Assembly: GCA_035513995.1 (NCBI GenBank)
Contig: DATKBL010000118.1
Location: 1-31,965 of the forward strand
Reading direction: 5' to 3'
Length of the DNA: 31,965 nt
DNA from: DASUTW01 sp035513995
Lineage (GTDB): Bacteria > Actinomycetota > UBA4738 > CALAEC01
Shown piece by piece: positions 1-6,956 of this stretch (its first letter is position 1; each line of letters begins with the position of its first letter). The translations under genes and the position numbers were made by a program. Under the pieces are notes generated by a model. The model did not search any database, was not told the origin of the DNA, and saw only the letters and a program-made list of their open reading frames with translations.

Positions 1-63
1 CCGAGCCTCGAGCGCCTGGCAAGCGGCAAGTCGTGGATCCTGCGGCGCGAGTACGGCGGCTAG
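1..63 (+). CDS. C-terminal end of an unidentified protein (5' truncated)
   Basis: An open frame runs from the first base to a TAG at 61-63 and encodes 20 residues ending in LRREYGG. The stop lies only 10 bp before the stop of the convergent gene at 74. That is the expected spacing for two real genes meeting tail to tail, and the codons are GC-rich like the neighbours. Too little is present to name a family. It could also be a chance open frame; the convergent arrangement is the only support. Confidence 0.35.
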   Translation, partial: PSLERLASGKSWILRREYGG

Positions 64-73
64 CGAGCGGGGG

Positions 74-781
74 TCAGCCGGTGGGCTTGCAGACGCCGCA
101 GGACGAGTAGCCCCTCTTCTCGGCGGTGGCCAGGGTGATGCGGTCGGTGTCTCTTCGTCCCTTGACGTACCGGCAGTCCGACCGATGGAAGGTCCCTCGC
201 TCCGGGATGGAGACGACCTGCGAACGAGGCGAGGGGCGCGCCGCCGCCGCCGCCGGCTTCTTGGCCGCCGGCTTCTTGGCCGCCGGCTTCTTGGCGGCCG
301 GCTTCTTGGCGGCCGGCTTCTTGGCGGCCGTCTTCTTGGCGGCCGGCTTCTTGGCGGCCGTCTTCTTGGCGGCCGTCTTCTTGGCGGCCGGCTTCTTGGC
401 GGCCGGCTTCTTGGCGGCGGGCTTCTTGGCGGCCGGGGGCGCCGCCGCGGTCTCTGTCGCGGGCGCCGCGGGCTCCTTCGGCCTGCCGGTCGGCCGCTTG
501 ACGGCCGGGCGTCGCTGCGGCAGCGGCGCCCGCGGCTTGGCGCGCTCCATGGGCTCGGCCGGAGCCGTCGCGGCCGCCTTCGTGCCCTGTGCCGGCCCGT
601 ACGGCGCCCCCGCCGTAGCCGGGGTCACCGCGCGCCTGCGGATCATGCCCGCCGCGAGGAAGATCCCCGCCGCCACGCTGACGCCGATCGAGAGGAAGAC
701 CATGGTGAGCCCATCCTGAAGCCAGCCGATGACGAGCGTGACGACAGCCCCGATCAGCAGCAGCAATGAGATGGCGATCAC
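74..781 (-). CDS. Membrane-anchored AAKKP-repeat protein with C-terminal Cys/His mini-domain
   Basis: A 235-residue protein in three parts. Residues 3-19 and 25-46 are two hydrophobic segments joined by a short turn, followed by an RRR stop-transfer signal. The middle is a Pro/Ala/Lys-rich linker that contains twelve tandem AAKKP or AAKKT pentamers (residues about 116-175), like the tails of actinobacterial histone H1-like and HupB proteins. The C-terminus has H199-x3-C203 and C228-x2-C231, a spacing resembling the small metal-binding module related to the Ada zinc domain that is often found at the ends of bacterial surface proteins. The GTG start at 781 has an AAGGAG Shine-Dalgarno 5 nt upstream. 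The gene lies downstream of divIVA on the same strand, 66 bp away. The function is unknown. DNA or polyanion binding by the Lys repeats, and zinc binding by the tail, are inferences. Confidence 0.8.
   Translation of the reverse strand: MIAISLLLLIGAVVTLVIGWLQDGLTMVFLSIGVSVAAGIFLAAGMIRRRAVTPATAGAPYGPAQGTKAAATAPAEPMERAKPRAPLPQRRPAVKRPTGRPKEPAAPATETAAAPPAAKKPAAKKPAAKKPAAKKTAAKKTAAKKPAAKKTAAKKPAAKKPAAKKPAAKKPAAKKPAAAAARPSPRSQVVSIPERGTFHRSDCRYVKGRRDTDRITLATAEKRGYSSCGVCKPTG
258..437 (-). repeat. Tandem 15-bp repeat, 12 units, coding for AAKKP/AAKKT
   Basis: Twelve consecutive 15-bp units, on the plus strand of the form TTCTTGGCGGCCGGC, keep the frame of the lysine-rich protein. Variation is limited to a few third-position changes and to units where Pro becomes Thr. 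Such near-identical units are prone to slippage, so copy number probably varies among strains. They also create long spurious open frames on the plus strand. Confidence 0.9.
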
Positions 782-847
782 CTAGTCTCCTTCGCGCCGG
801 CTACGCCGGTAGCGTATCGGAGCGCGAGACGCGAGTCATCCCCGCGG

Positions 848-1624
848 TCACTCCTCGCCCCAGAACAGCTCTCGGAGTGACGGCTCCTCCTCGCCGCCCG
901 GGGCGGCCTCCTCGTCGTCGAGGATCTCCTCGCCATCCTCCGTCTCGGGCCCCTCGAACGGGTTCGACGACCGCTCGAGCCCTCCCCCCTGGGGGGGAGG
1001 CATCGGTGCCGTGTGGCCGAGGCTCGCCTCCTGCGCGGGCGGCTCGGGCTCGGGCTCCTCGGGCTCGGGCGGCTCGGGCTCGAGCTCCTCGGGCTCGAGC
1101 TCCTCGAGCTCCTCTAGCTCGGGCTCCTCGGGCTCCTCGGGCTCGCGGGCCCGGCGCGCCTCCGACTTCAGGCTCGCAGCGTGATCCTGCACGAGGGACG
1201 CCAGCCGCTGGAGGAACTCGCGCTCCCGGACGAGGAACGCCGGCGTCGCCGCCGCGGAGCCGACCGGGACGACGGGCGCGGCGGGCGCGGCGGCGCTGAT
1301 CCCGGCGGCCTCCTCGCGGGCGCGTCGGATGATCTCCTCTGCGTGCCGCCGGGCGTCCTCCGTCCCACCGCCCGGACCCCGCAACTCGAGCTCCTCGCGC
1401 AGTCGCTTGTTCTCCTCGTGCAGCGCCGCGAGGTCCTCCGTGATCTCGTCGAGGAAGTGGTCCACGTCCTGCTCGTTGTAGCCGCGGAACGCCAGCCGGA
1501 ACACCTTCTGCTGGACGTCCACGGGGGTGAGCCTGATCCGCTGAGGCTCCGCGCCAGCCTGCTGCGAGAAGCCGGTGTCCTGCTCCTGCGGAGCCTTCCT
1601 CTTGTTCTTGCGTCCGAACGCCAT
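848..1624 (-). CDS. divIVA: DivIVA/Wag31-family polar growth and septum-site protein
   Basis: DivIVA proteins bind curved membrane and, in Actinobacteria, recruit wall synthesis to poles and septa. Residues about 30-80 carry the family N-terminus (LTPVDVQQKVF, then RGYNEQDVDHFLDEI and a heptad-like coiled coil). A short second helical stretch lies near residues 125-150. The C-terminal half is unusual: residues about 155-195 are almost only Glu, Pro and Leu in repeated EEPE and ELEEL units, and the protein ends in an acidic tail with SLRELFWGEE. Two ATGs are adjacent. GGAGG is 5 nt before the second (1624) but only 2 nt before the first (1627), so I chose 1624, giving 258 residues. The upstream yggT stop is 10 nt away and overlaps the ribosome-binding region, suggesting coupling. 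It is the last division gene of the cluster. Confidence 0.93.
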   Translation of the reverse strand: MAFGRKNKRKAPQEQDTGFSQQAGAEPQRIRLTPVDVQQKVFRLAFRGYNEQDVDHFLDEITEDLAALHEENKRLREELELRGPGGGTEDARRHAEEIIRRAREEAAGISAAAPAAPVVPVGSAAATPAFLVREREFLQRLASLVQDHAASLKSEARRAREPEEPEEPELEELEELEPEELEPEPPEPEEPEPEPPAQEASLGHTAPMPPPQGGGLERSSNPFEGPETEDGEEILDDEEAAPGGEEEPSLRELFWGEE

Positions 1625-1634
1625 CATCGCCTCC

Positions 1635-1907
1635 TCAGAAGAACGCGACCCCCCGGCAGCCCAGCGCCGACCGTAGGACGCCGAGCGCGATGAACACGAT
1701 GATCGGCGAGAGGTCCAAACCCACCATACCCACTCGGAGTGGCGGCATCAGATTCCGGAGGGGTCGCAGCACCGGCTCGGTCAGGTCGTAGAGGATCTCG
1801 ACGATCGTCCGGCCGACGGGTGACCGGGGAGGGGGGAAGAACGTCGAGATGATCCGCGCGAACAGCACGAACCAGTAGATCGTCAGCAGGATGCAGACTA
1901 CGGCCAC
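1635..1907 (-). CDS. yggT: YggT-family integral membrane protein
   Basis: A protein of about 90 residues with hydrophobic segments near both ends, separated by a loop with the YggT-type sequence LTEPVLRPLRNLMPP. YggT homologues sit beside sepF and divIVA in Gram-positive dcw clusters; their biochemical role is unclear, with links to membrane or osmotic homeostasis. Two GTG codons are possible. The one at 1907 has the purine-rich GAGGGG about 6 nt upstream, whereas the one at 1913 directly abuts it, so 1907 is preferred (92 residues if 1913 is used). The stop at 1635 lies just before the divIVA ribosome-binding site, and sepF ends about 27 nt upstream, so it is co-transcribed with both. Confidence 0.88.
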   Translation of the reverse strand: MAVVCILLTIYWFVLFARIISTFFPPPRSPVGRTIVEILYDLTEPVLRPLRNLMPPLRVGMVGLDLSPIIVFIALGVLRSALGCRGVAFF

Positions 1908-1934
1908 TCTCACCCCTCACGACGGACGCCGCCC

Positions 1935-2429
1935 TCAGTACTGGTTGAAGAACCCCGTGTCCCGGAGGCGCTCCCGCTCCTCCGCCGACACCTCCACCTC
2001 CGACGGCGTGAGCAGGTACACGCGTGTGGCCACGAGCTCGATCTTGCCGTCGAGGCCGAACACGAGCCCCGAGGCGAAATCAACGAGCCGCCGGGCGATC
2101 GAGTCCTCCGTCTGCTGGAGGTTCATGATGACCGGCACGCCTTCCTTGAACTTGTCCCCGAGGTCGCGGGCCTCGTTGAACCGCTTCGGCTCGGCCCGGT
2201 GGATCGTCCCGGCCGAGGCCTTCCTGGGCTGGGGGATCGTCCGCACCGTGCTCTCGGGCCCGGACGCCTGCTGGGTCATCACCGCCGGGTCGGGACGCGA
2301 CAAGCGCCGCGCGGGTGTCGCCTGCCCCGGCGACGACCGCTCCTCGCCCCCCACGGGAGCGATCTCATCGAGGTCGTCGTCCTCCACGAGCCCGAGGTAC
2401 ATCAAGGTCTTCCGCCACACGCCTGCCAT
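1935..2429 (-). CDS. sepF: Cell division protein SepF
   Basis: SepF tethers FtsZ filaments to the membrane and is the main FtsZ anchor in bacteria without FtsA, which fits the absence of ftsA here. The protein has 164 residues. The N-terminus (MAGVWRKTLMYLGL) is the amphipathic membrane-targeting helix. It is followed by an acidic and Pro-rich linker to about residue 75 and then the globular SepF domain at about 78-150, with the typical run RRLVDFASGLVFGLDG and a VYLLTP strand. The ATG at 2429 is 4 nt after the yggS stop and has GAGGAGG 9 nt upstream. It is clearly part of the ftsZ-to-divIVA segment. Confidence 0.96.
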   Translation of the reverse strand: MAGVWRKTLMYLGLVEDDDLDEIAPVGGEERSSPGQATPARRLSRPDPAVMTQQASGPESTVRTIPQPRKASAGTIHRAEPKRFNEARDLGDKFKEGVPVIMNLQQTEDSIARRLVDFASGLVFGLDGKIELVATRVYLLTPSEVEVSAEERERLRDTGFFNQY

Positions 2430-2433
2430 CCGT

Positions 2434-3108
2434 CTACCCCTCCTCTACCGGTCGGGCGCCGAAGATCGCCGACCCGACCCGCACCATGGTAGCGCCTTCG
2501 ACCACCGCATCCTCGTAATCGGCCGACATCCCCATCGACAGCTCCGAGAGGCTCGGATGCGCCTTCCGGAGTCGATCCAGCAGCTCACGCAGCCGGGCGA
2601 AGAACGGCCGCGGATCCTCTCCCAGCGGGGGGATGGTCATGAGCCCGCGCACGTCCAGACCGGAGGCGGCGGCGAGCCGATCGACGAAGGCCGCCGCCTC
2701 CGAGGGGCGGACCCCCACGCGCTCCCCCGTGAAGTCGACCTGGACGAGACACGGCAGGGCCGATCCCGCCTCCTCGGAGGCGGCGGCCAGCCTCAGGCAC
2801 GCCCGTCCGGGCTCCAGCGTCTGCACGATGTCGGCCGTCTCGGCCACCCGCCGAGCCTTGTTGCTCTGCACGCGCCCCAGGAAGTGCCACCGGGCGCCGG
2901 GGGCCGCCTCGCGCTTTGCCACCAGCTCCTGCACGTAGTTCTCGCCGAAGTCCTCGACGCCGGCAGCGGCCGCATCCCTGACGCGATCGCGATCCACCGT
3001 TTTCGTGACCGCGACGAGCCGCACCTGGGCCGGGTCTCGCCCCGCGCGACGGCACGCCGCCTCGATCCGCTCGCGCACCCCGCCTACCGCCCGGCCCACG
3101 TTGCTCAC
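2434..3108 (-). CDS. yggS: YggS/PROSC-family pyridoxal phosphate homeostasis protein
   Basis: A PLP-binding fold-III (alanine-racemase-like TIM barrel) protein without a second catalytic domain. The family buffers free PLP and affects amino-acid and keto-acid metabolism. The 224 residues show the PLP lysine in LVAVTKT (K36), FGENYVQE at about 54-61, WHFLGRVQSNK at about 74-84 and the phosphate-binding end SMGMSADYEDAV. The open frame extends much further upstream, but the family N-terminus begins at the GTG at 3108. This GTG overlaps the pgeF stop as GTGA, indicating coupling. The gene commonly lies between pgeF and sepF in Gram-positive clusters. Confidence 0.95.
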   Translation of the reverse strand: MSNVGRAVGGVRERIEAACRRAGRDPAQVRLVAVTKTVDRDRVRDAAAAGVEDFGENYVQELVAKREAAPGARWHFLGRVQSNKARRVAETADIVQTLEPGRACLRLAAASEEAGSALPCLVQVDFTGERVGVRPSEAAAFVDRLAAASGLDVRGLMTIPPLGEDPRPFFARLRELLDRLRKAHPSLSELSMGMSADYEDAVVEGATMVRVGSAIFGARPVEEG

Positions 3109-3872
3109 AACCGGACCGCCACGAGCGCCTGTCGCCCGGTGACCCCGTCGCGACGGTAGGAGAAGAACCGATCCTCCTCGCAAGCCGTGCAGAGGTCCGC
3201 CCGGTCGATCCGGCGCACCCCCGCCGCGCGAAGCACCCGGTTCGCGGTCCCCGGGAGGTCCAGGAAGAGGCGGCCGTCCCTCCGCTCGGTGACCGCCCCC
3301 GACGCGGAGCCGGCCGCGACGGCGAGAGCCACGTCCTCGCCCACCTCGTAGTGACACGGGCCGATCGCGGGGCCGATCGCCGCGTGGAGGCCGCCTGGGC
3401 GATCGAACACAGCGAGGGCGGCGTCGATCACGCCGGCCGCGAGCCCCCGCCAGCCCGCGTGGACGGCGACGAGCATCCCCTCGCCAGGAGAGCCGAGCGC
3501 GATCGGCAGACAGTCCGCCGTGAGCACCGCCACGGCCAGCCCCTGCCGCGTGACGGCCAGGCCGTCGGCTCCCTCGATCTGAGGCTCGTCCCAGCCACGG
3601 GACCCGCGGGTCTGGCCGAGGCGCACGACCGTGCTTCCGTGGACCTGCTCGGCGGTGGCGAACCGATGGAGCCCGAGCGCCGAGACCGCGCGTCCCCGGT
3701 TCTCCTGGACGTCGGGGCGCCGGTCTCCCGTATGCACCGCCAGGTTCAGACTGTCGTAGGGGGGGCCGCTCACACCTCCCGCACGCTCGGTGAACGCCGC
3801 CAGGAAGCCCCGCGCCTCGAGGCCCTCGGAGACGAGGGCGTGGAGGCCGTCGGTCAGGGCGCGTCGCTCCAT
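3105..3872 (-). CDS. pgeF: Peptidoglycan editing factor PgeF (YfiH, laccase-like Cu-oxidase fold)
   Basis: PgeF/YfiH proteins remove wrongly incorporated L-Ser from muropeptide precursors in E. coli; homologues also show purine nucleoside phosphorylase and polyphenol oxidase activity. The 255 residues carry all three metal-ligand motifs: EQVHGS (H78), LTADCLPI (C121) and VHAGWRG (H138), followed by AIGPCHYEVG. The start at 3872 gives a normal N-terminus leading into FLAAFTERAGGVS. No convincing Shine-Dalgarno precedes it, and a 106-bp gap with a strong hairpin separates it from ftsZ. The stop overlaps the yggS start. Activity on MurC-step products fits the cluster. Confidence 0.95.
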   Translation of the reverse strand: MERRALTDGLHALVSEGLEARGFLAAFTERAGGVSGPPYDSLNLAVHTGDRRPDVQENRGRAVSALGLHRFATAEQVHGSTVVRLGQTRGSRGWDEPQIEGADGLAVTRQGLAVAVLTADCLPIALGSPGEGMLVAVHAGWRGLAAGVIDAALAVFDRPGGLHAAIGPAIGPCHYEVGEDVALAVAAGSASGAVTERRDGRLFLDLPGTANRVLRAAGVRRIDRADLCTACEEDRFFSYRRDGVTGRQALVAVRL

Positions 3873-3912
3873 CGAGGATTTGGGTGGGGACGGGGAGCAG
3901 CCTCACCGTCAA

Positions 3913-3950
3913 GGCGGGGGAAGGGCGCCTCGTCTCGGGCCCTCCCCGCC
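3913..3950 (-). other. GC-rich hairpin in the ftsZ-pgeF gap
   Basis: The arms at 3913-3926 and 3938-3950 pair over about 12 bp with a 2-nt bulge (GGCGGGG against CCCCGCC, then AGGGC against GCCCT) around a loop of about 11 nt. It lies 28 bp beyond the ftsZ stop. No T-run follows in the minus-strand transcript, so it is not a classical intrinsic terminator. It could stabilise the 3' end of ftsZ mRNA, attenuate transcription into pgeF, or cause pausing. Confidence 0.5.
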
Positions 3951-3978
3951 CCCACACCTCCGCGGGGGCCTCGGCCCC

Positions 3979-5157
3979 CTACTTCAGGAAGTCCGGGATG
4001 TCGAGGTCCTCGTCGGCCGCCGCCGCGGTGTCGTCGGCGTTGATCACAACGTGCGCCGGCCGCGAGGGCTTCTCCTCGGCCTCCTGGAACAAGTCGTCGT
4101 CGTCCTCGGATTCGCGGAGGATCGACGGCACGGGGATCTCGTCCTCGTCCTCGTCGATCTCCACCTCGAACGTCCGTGGCCGGACCGGGGTCGTCGAGGT
4201 ACCGAGCTTGTCGAAGCCCGCCGCGATCACGGTGACCCGACACTCGTCACCGAGCGAGTCGTCGATCACCGCGCCGAAGATGATGTTGGCCTCTGGGTGA
4301 GCCGCTCTCGTGATCGTCTCGGCCGCCCGGTTGACCTCGTGCAGGGTCAGCCCCGAGCCGCCGGAGATGGAGAGCAGCACGCCCCGGGCCCCCTCGATCG
4401 ACGCCTCGAGCATCGGCGAGGAGACCGCGTTCTGCGCGGCCTCGATCGCGCGGTCGTCGCCGGAGCCGTGGCCGATGCCCATCAGCGCCGAGCCGGCGCT
4501 CGCCATCACGGTCTTGACGTCGGCGAAGTCGAGGTTGATCAAGCCCGGCGTCATGATGAGGCTCGTGATCCCCTCCACACCCTGATACAGGATCTCGTCG
4601 GCGAGACGGAACGCGTCGAGCATCGGCGTCTCGTCGCTCGACACCTGGAGCAGGCGATCGTTGGGGACGATGATCAGCGTGTCGACGTGCTCACGGAGCT
4701 CTTGGATCCCCATGTCGGCCTGGGTGGCGCGCCGCTTCCCTTCGAAGGAGAAGGGCCTCGTCAGGACCCCGATCGTCAGGGCGCCGAGGTCGCGCGCGAC
4801 TCGGGCCACGATCGGGGCGCCCCCCGTCCCGGTGCCGCCGCCGGCGCCGGCGGTGATGAAGACCATGTCGGCGCCCTTGAGGATCTCCTCGATCTCGTCG
4901 GCGTGCTCCTCCGCCGCATGGCGGCCGATCTCGGGGTCGGACCCCGACCCCAGGCCCCGGGTCGTCTCCCGGCCGATGTCGAGCTTCACGTCCGCCTCGG
5001 ACATCAGCAGGGCCTGGGCATCGGTGTTGATACCGATGAACTCGACCCCCTTGAGGCCGGCCTCGATCATGCGGTTGACGGCGTTGACGCCGCCGCCTCC
5101 GATCCCGACGACCTTGATGACCGCCAGGTAGTTCTGCGGAGCGTGCATCGCGTTCAT
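3979..5157 (-). CDS. ftsZ: Cell division protein FtsZ (tubulin-like GTPase)
   Basis: FtsZ polymerises into the cytokinetic ring. The 392 residues carry the GTP-binding signature GAGGGTGTGGAP (104-115), an N-terminal GIGGGGVNAVNRM nucleotide loop at about 18-30, and the T7 synergy loop NLDFADVK (208-215) that completes the GTPase site of the next subunit. A short acidic linker (about 330-382, rich in Asp and Glu) leads to the conserved tail DLDIPDFLK, which binds SepF and other partners. The first ATG (5157) has GGAGG 6 nt upstream; a second ATG at codon 4 is less well placed. A 132-bp gap with regulatory-looking sequence precedes it, so ftsZ probably has its own promoter besides read-through from ftsQ. 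Confidence 0.98.
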   Translation of the reverse strand: MNAMHAPQNYLAVIKVVGIGGGGVNAVNRMIEAGLKGVEFIGINTDAQALLMSEADVKLDIGRETTRGLGSGSDPEIGRHAAEEHADEIEEILKGADMVFITAGAGGGTGTGGAPIVARVARDLGALTIGVLTRPFSFEGKRRATQADMGIQELREHVDTLIIVPNDRLLQVSSDETPMLDAFRLADEILYQGVEGITSLIMTPGLINLDFADVKTVMASAGSALMGIGHGSGDDRAIEAAQNAVSSPMLEASIEGARGVLLSISGGSGLTLHEVNRAAETITRAAHPEANIIFGAVIDDSLGDECRVTVIAAGFDKLGTSTTPVRPRTFEVEIDEDEDEIPVPSILRESEDDDDLFQEAEEKPSRPAHVVINADDTAAAADEDLDIPDFLK

Positions 5158-5289
5158 CCGTTGCCTCCCCGGTAGCCTCGGGCGCCTCTACGTGAACCGT
5201 ACGGCCGAAGCCTCAACCTCAACTCTAGGTTGATTGTTATGTAAACCTGCCCTATAGGGCGAGGAATCTACACCATCGTGGAGAGGCCG
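5158..5289 (-). promoter_or_regulatory. ftsQ-ftsZ intergenic control region
   Basis: This is the only substantial gap inside the mraZ-ftsZ series and is locally AT-rich (about 5221-5245) in a very GC-rich neighbourhood. It contains an inverted repeat with 7-bp arms (TCAACCT, 7 nt, AGGTTGA; 5213-5233), a perfect 12-bp palindrome GCCCTATAGGGC (5249-5260) and TTGAGG direct repeats. I cannot assign one clean -35/-10 pair. Separate ftsZ promoters in this gap are established for Streptomyces and mycobacteria, so a promoter is likely here. Near the gene, a GGAGG Shine-Dalgarno lies 6 nt before the ATG. Confidence 0.55.
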
Positions 5290-6018
5290 TCAACCCCCGG
5301 GTCGGTGGCTCGAGACGGGGCGTATCGCCGGAGTCGCGGGGGCGCGCAGGTCGACGAGGCCCGTCGGGACCTCGTTCTCGTCCATCCAGGCGAGGAGGAC
5401 GGTCAGCGTGGCGCGCTTGGCCCCGAGGGACTCCGCGCGCCCGTAGAGAACCCTGGCGCCCGACCGGAGCCGGAGGATCACACCCTCGCCCCGGAGCGAG
5501 GCGGCCGCCACCTCCCGACGGATCCGGGGCGGCAGGGAAGCCACCACCCGCAGGGATCGGCGTGGAGCCGAGGTGAGGCTCCCCGGCTCCTCGATCCGTT
5601 CGGCCGTCCCGATCGCCACGAGGCCCTCGCCGTCGGGCCTCCGCTGCACCACCACCCCGTCGGCCGCCACGGCCGCTCCCCCGCCGGCGTCCGCGACCCA
5701 GGCGATGGGGATGCGCTCCTCGATCTCGACGACGAGCGTCGACGGGAGGTCGCGGCGCACGTCGGCCCGGGCGATCCACGGATGGGTCGCCACCGACCGA
5801 GCGAGGTCGTCGAGCGAGACGAGCCACAGGTTCCGCCCCCGGGCGTCCCCCAGGAGACCCCGGACCTCCGCGGGCGCGAGCCGGCCGTTCCCCCGCACCT
5901 CGACCCGCCGCACCTCGAAGAGAGGCGATCGGAGCGCGACCATCCCGGCGACGATGCCGAGCAGGACGAGGCCGATGACGACGACACCGCCGCGGCTCCT
6001 CCTGGGGTCGCCCGTCAC
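5290..6018 (-). CDS. ftsQ: Cell division protein FtsQ (DivIB)
   Basis: FtsQ is a bitopic protein that links FtsL/FtsB-type proteins and the FtsW-FtsI synthase to the divisome. The start chosen is the GTG at 6018, which overlaps the murB stop as GTGA, giving 242 residues. A basic N-terminus (GDPRRSRGG) precedes one membrane helix at about 10-29. The extracytoplasmic POTRA domain covers about 34-102 (LFEVRRVEVRGNGRLAPAEV, then HPWIARADVRRDLPSTLVVEI, ERIPIAWV). A FtsQ beta domain follows to about residue 225. An in-frame upstream start at 6075 lies deep in murB and is less likely. Confidence 0.93.
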   Translation of the reverse strand: MTGDPRRSRGGVVVIGLVLLGIVAGMVALRSPLFEVRRVEVRGNGRLAPAEVRGLLGDARGRNLWLVSLDDLARSVATHPWIARADVRRDLPSTLVVEIEERIPIAWVADAGGGAAVAADGVVVQRRPDGEGLVAIGTAERIEEPGSLTSAPRRSLRVVASLPPRIRREVAAASLRGEGVILRLRSGARVLYGRAESLGAKRATLTVLLAWMDENEVPTGLVDLRAPATPAIRPVSSHRPGG

Positions 6019-6956
6019 GCCACGTCCTCCGTCTCGTCGAACCGCCCCACCAGATGGACCTCCGGCTCCAGCCACACGCCCGCCGACTCATGAACCCGCC
6101 GCCGCACCTCGCCGATCAGCGCGCGGACGTCGGTCGCCGTGGCGCCCTCCCCCGCGATGAAGAAGTTCGCGTGCTTCTCGGAGACGCGGGCGCCGCCCAG
6201 CCGGAGCCCTTTCGCCCCGGCTCGGTCGATCAGCCTCGCCGCGTGGTCACCCTCGGGGTTCTTGAACACGCTCCCGCAGTTCGGCTCGGCCAGCGGCTGG
6301 GTCTCGCGCCGCCACCTCCGCGCCTCGTCCATCCGGGCGCGGATCGCGGCGGGGTCGTCGGGGGTGAGCGCCGCAGTGGCGCCGACGACCACGCTGCGCT
6401 CCGGGAGTCGGGAGTCCCGGTAGGTGAACCGGGCCTCGCTCGCCGGGATCACGCGCACCTCGCCGGCTCGCGTGTCGAAGATCTCCACCGACGCCAGAAC
6501 CTCGTCCAGCGAGCGGTGATGCGCGCCGGCGTTCATCCGGACCGAGCCGCCGAGCGACGCGGGGATCGCCACGCCGAACTCGAGGCCCGCCAGAGAATGC
6601 GAGAGCGCGACGTTCGCCATCGCCGGCAGCGGCATCGCCCCGCCGGCGGAGATCTGCGTGCCGTCCCTCGCGGCCCACCGGAACCCCTTCCCCAATCGGA
6701 CCACGACCCCCGGGAAGCCCTCGTCGGAGATCAGGAGGTTCGAGCCCTTCCCGATCACGAGCATGGGGAGCCCGGTGTCGTCGAGCACCCGGCCGAGGGC
6801 GGCGAGGTCCTCCTGGGACGCGGCCTCGAGGTAGACGGCCCCGGGCCCGCCCAGCCGGAACGACGTCAGCGGTGCCAAGGGGAAGTCGCGACGGACGCGA
6901 CCGCCTGCTGCGTCGCGGAGGACCTTGGCGGCCTCGTCGAAGGCGTCAGCCGACAC
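6015..6956 (-). CDS. murB: UDP-N-acetylenolpyruvoylglucosamine reductase MurB
   Basis: MurB is the FAD-dependent, NADPH-using reductase that makes UDP-MurNAc in the cytoplasm. The 313 residues show the FAD-binding run VIGKGSNLLISDEG (67-80), the GVAIPASLGG region (about 128-137), the catalytic YRDS (179-182) and NCGSVFKNP (226-234), with the proton-donating serine S229. The GTG start at 6956 has GGAG 7 nt upstream and overlaps the murC end by 11 nt. murB within the dcw cluster is common in basal Actinobacteria and Firmicutes, whereas Mycobacterium keeps it elsewhere. Confidence 0.97.
   Translation of the reverse strand: MSADAFDEAAKVLRDAAGGRVRRDFPLAPLTSFRLGGPGAVYLEAASQEDLAALGRVLDDTGLPMLVIGKGSNLLISDEGFPGVVVRLGKGFRWAARDGTQISAGGAMPLPAMANVALSHSLAGLEFGVAIPASLGGSVRMNAGAHHRSLDEVLASVEIFDTRAGEVRVIPASEARFTYRDSRLPERSVVVGATAALTPDDPAAIRARMDEARRWRRETQPLAEPNCGSVFKNPEGDHAARLIDRAGAKGLRLGGARVSEKHANFFIAGEGATATDVRALIGEVRRRVHESAGVWLEPEVHLVGRFDETEDVA

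Noticed and set aside
126..769. Plus-strand open frames with FLAAG or LLGGR repeats
   Set aside because: They are the antisense readings of the AAKKP minisatellite and have no ribosome-binding site or family signal.
797..809. Hairpin CCGGC-TAC-GCCGG between divIVA and the AAKKP gene as a terminator
   Set aside because: The stem is only about 5 bp and no T-run follows.
3884..3912. Possible promoter TTGACG before pgeF
   Set aside because: No acceptable -10 follows at 16-18 bp on the minus strand.
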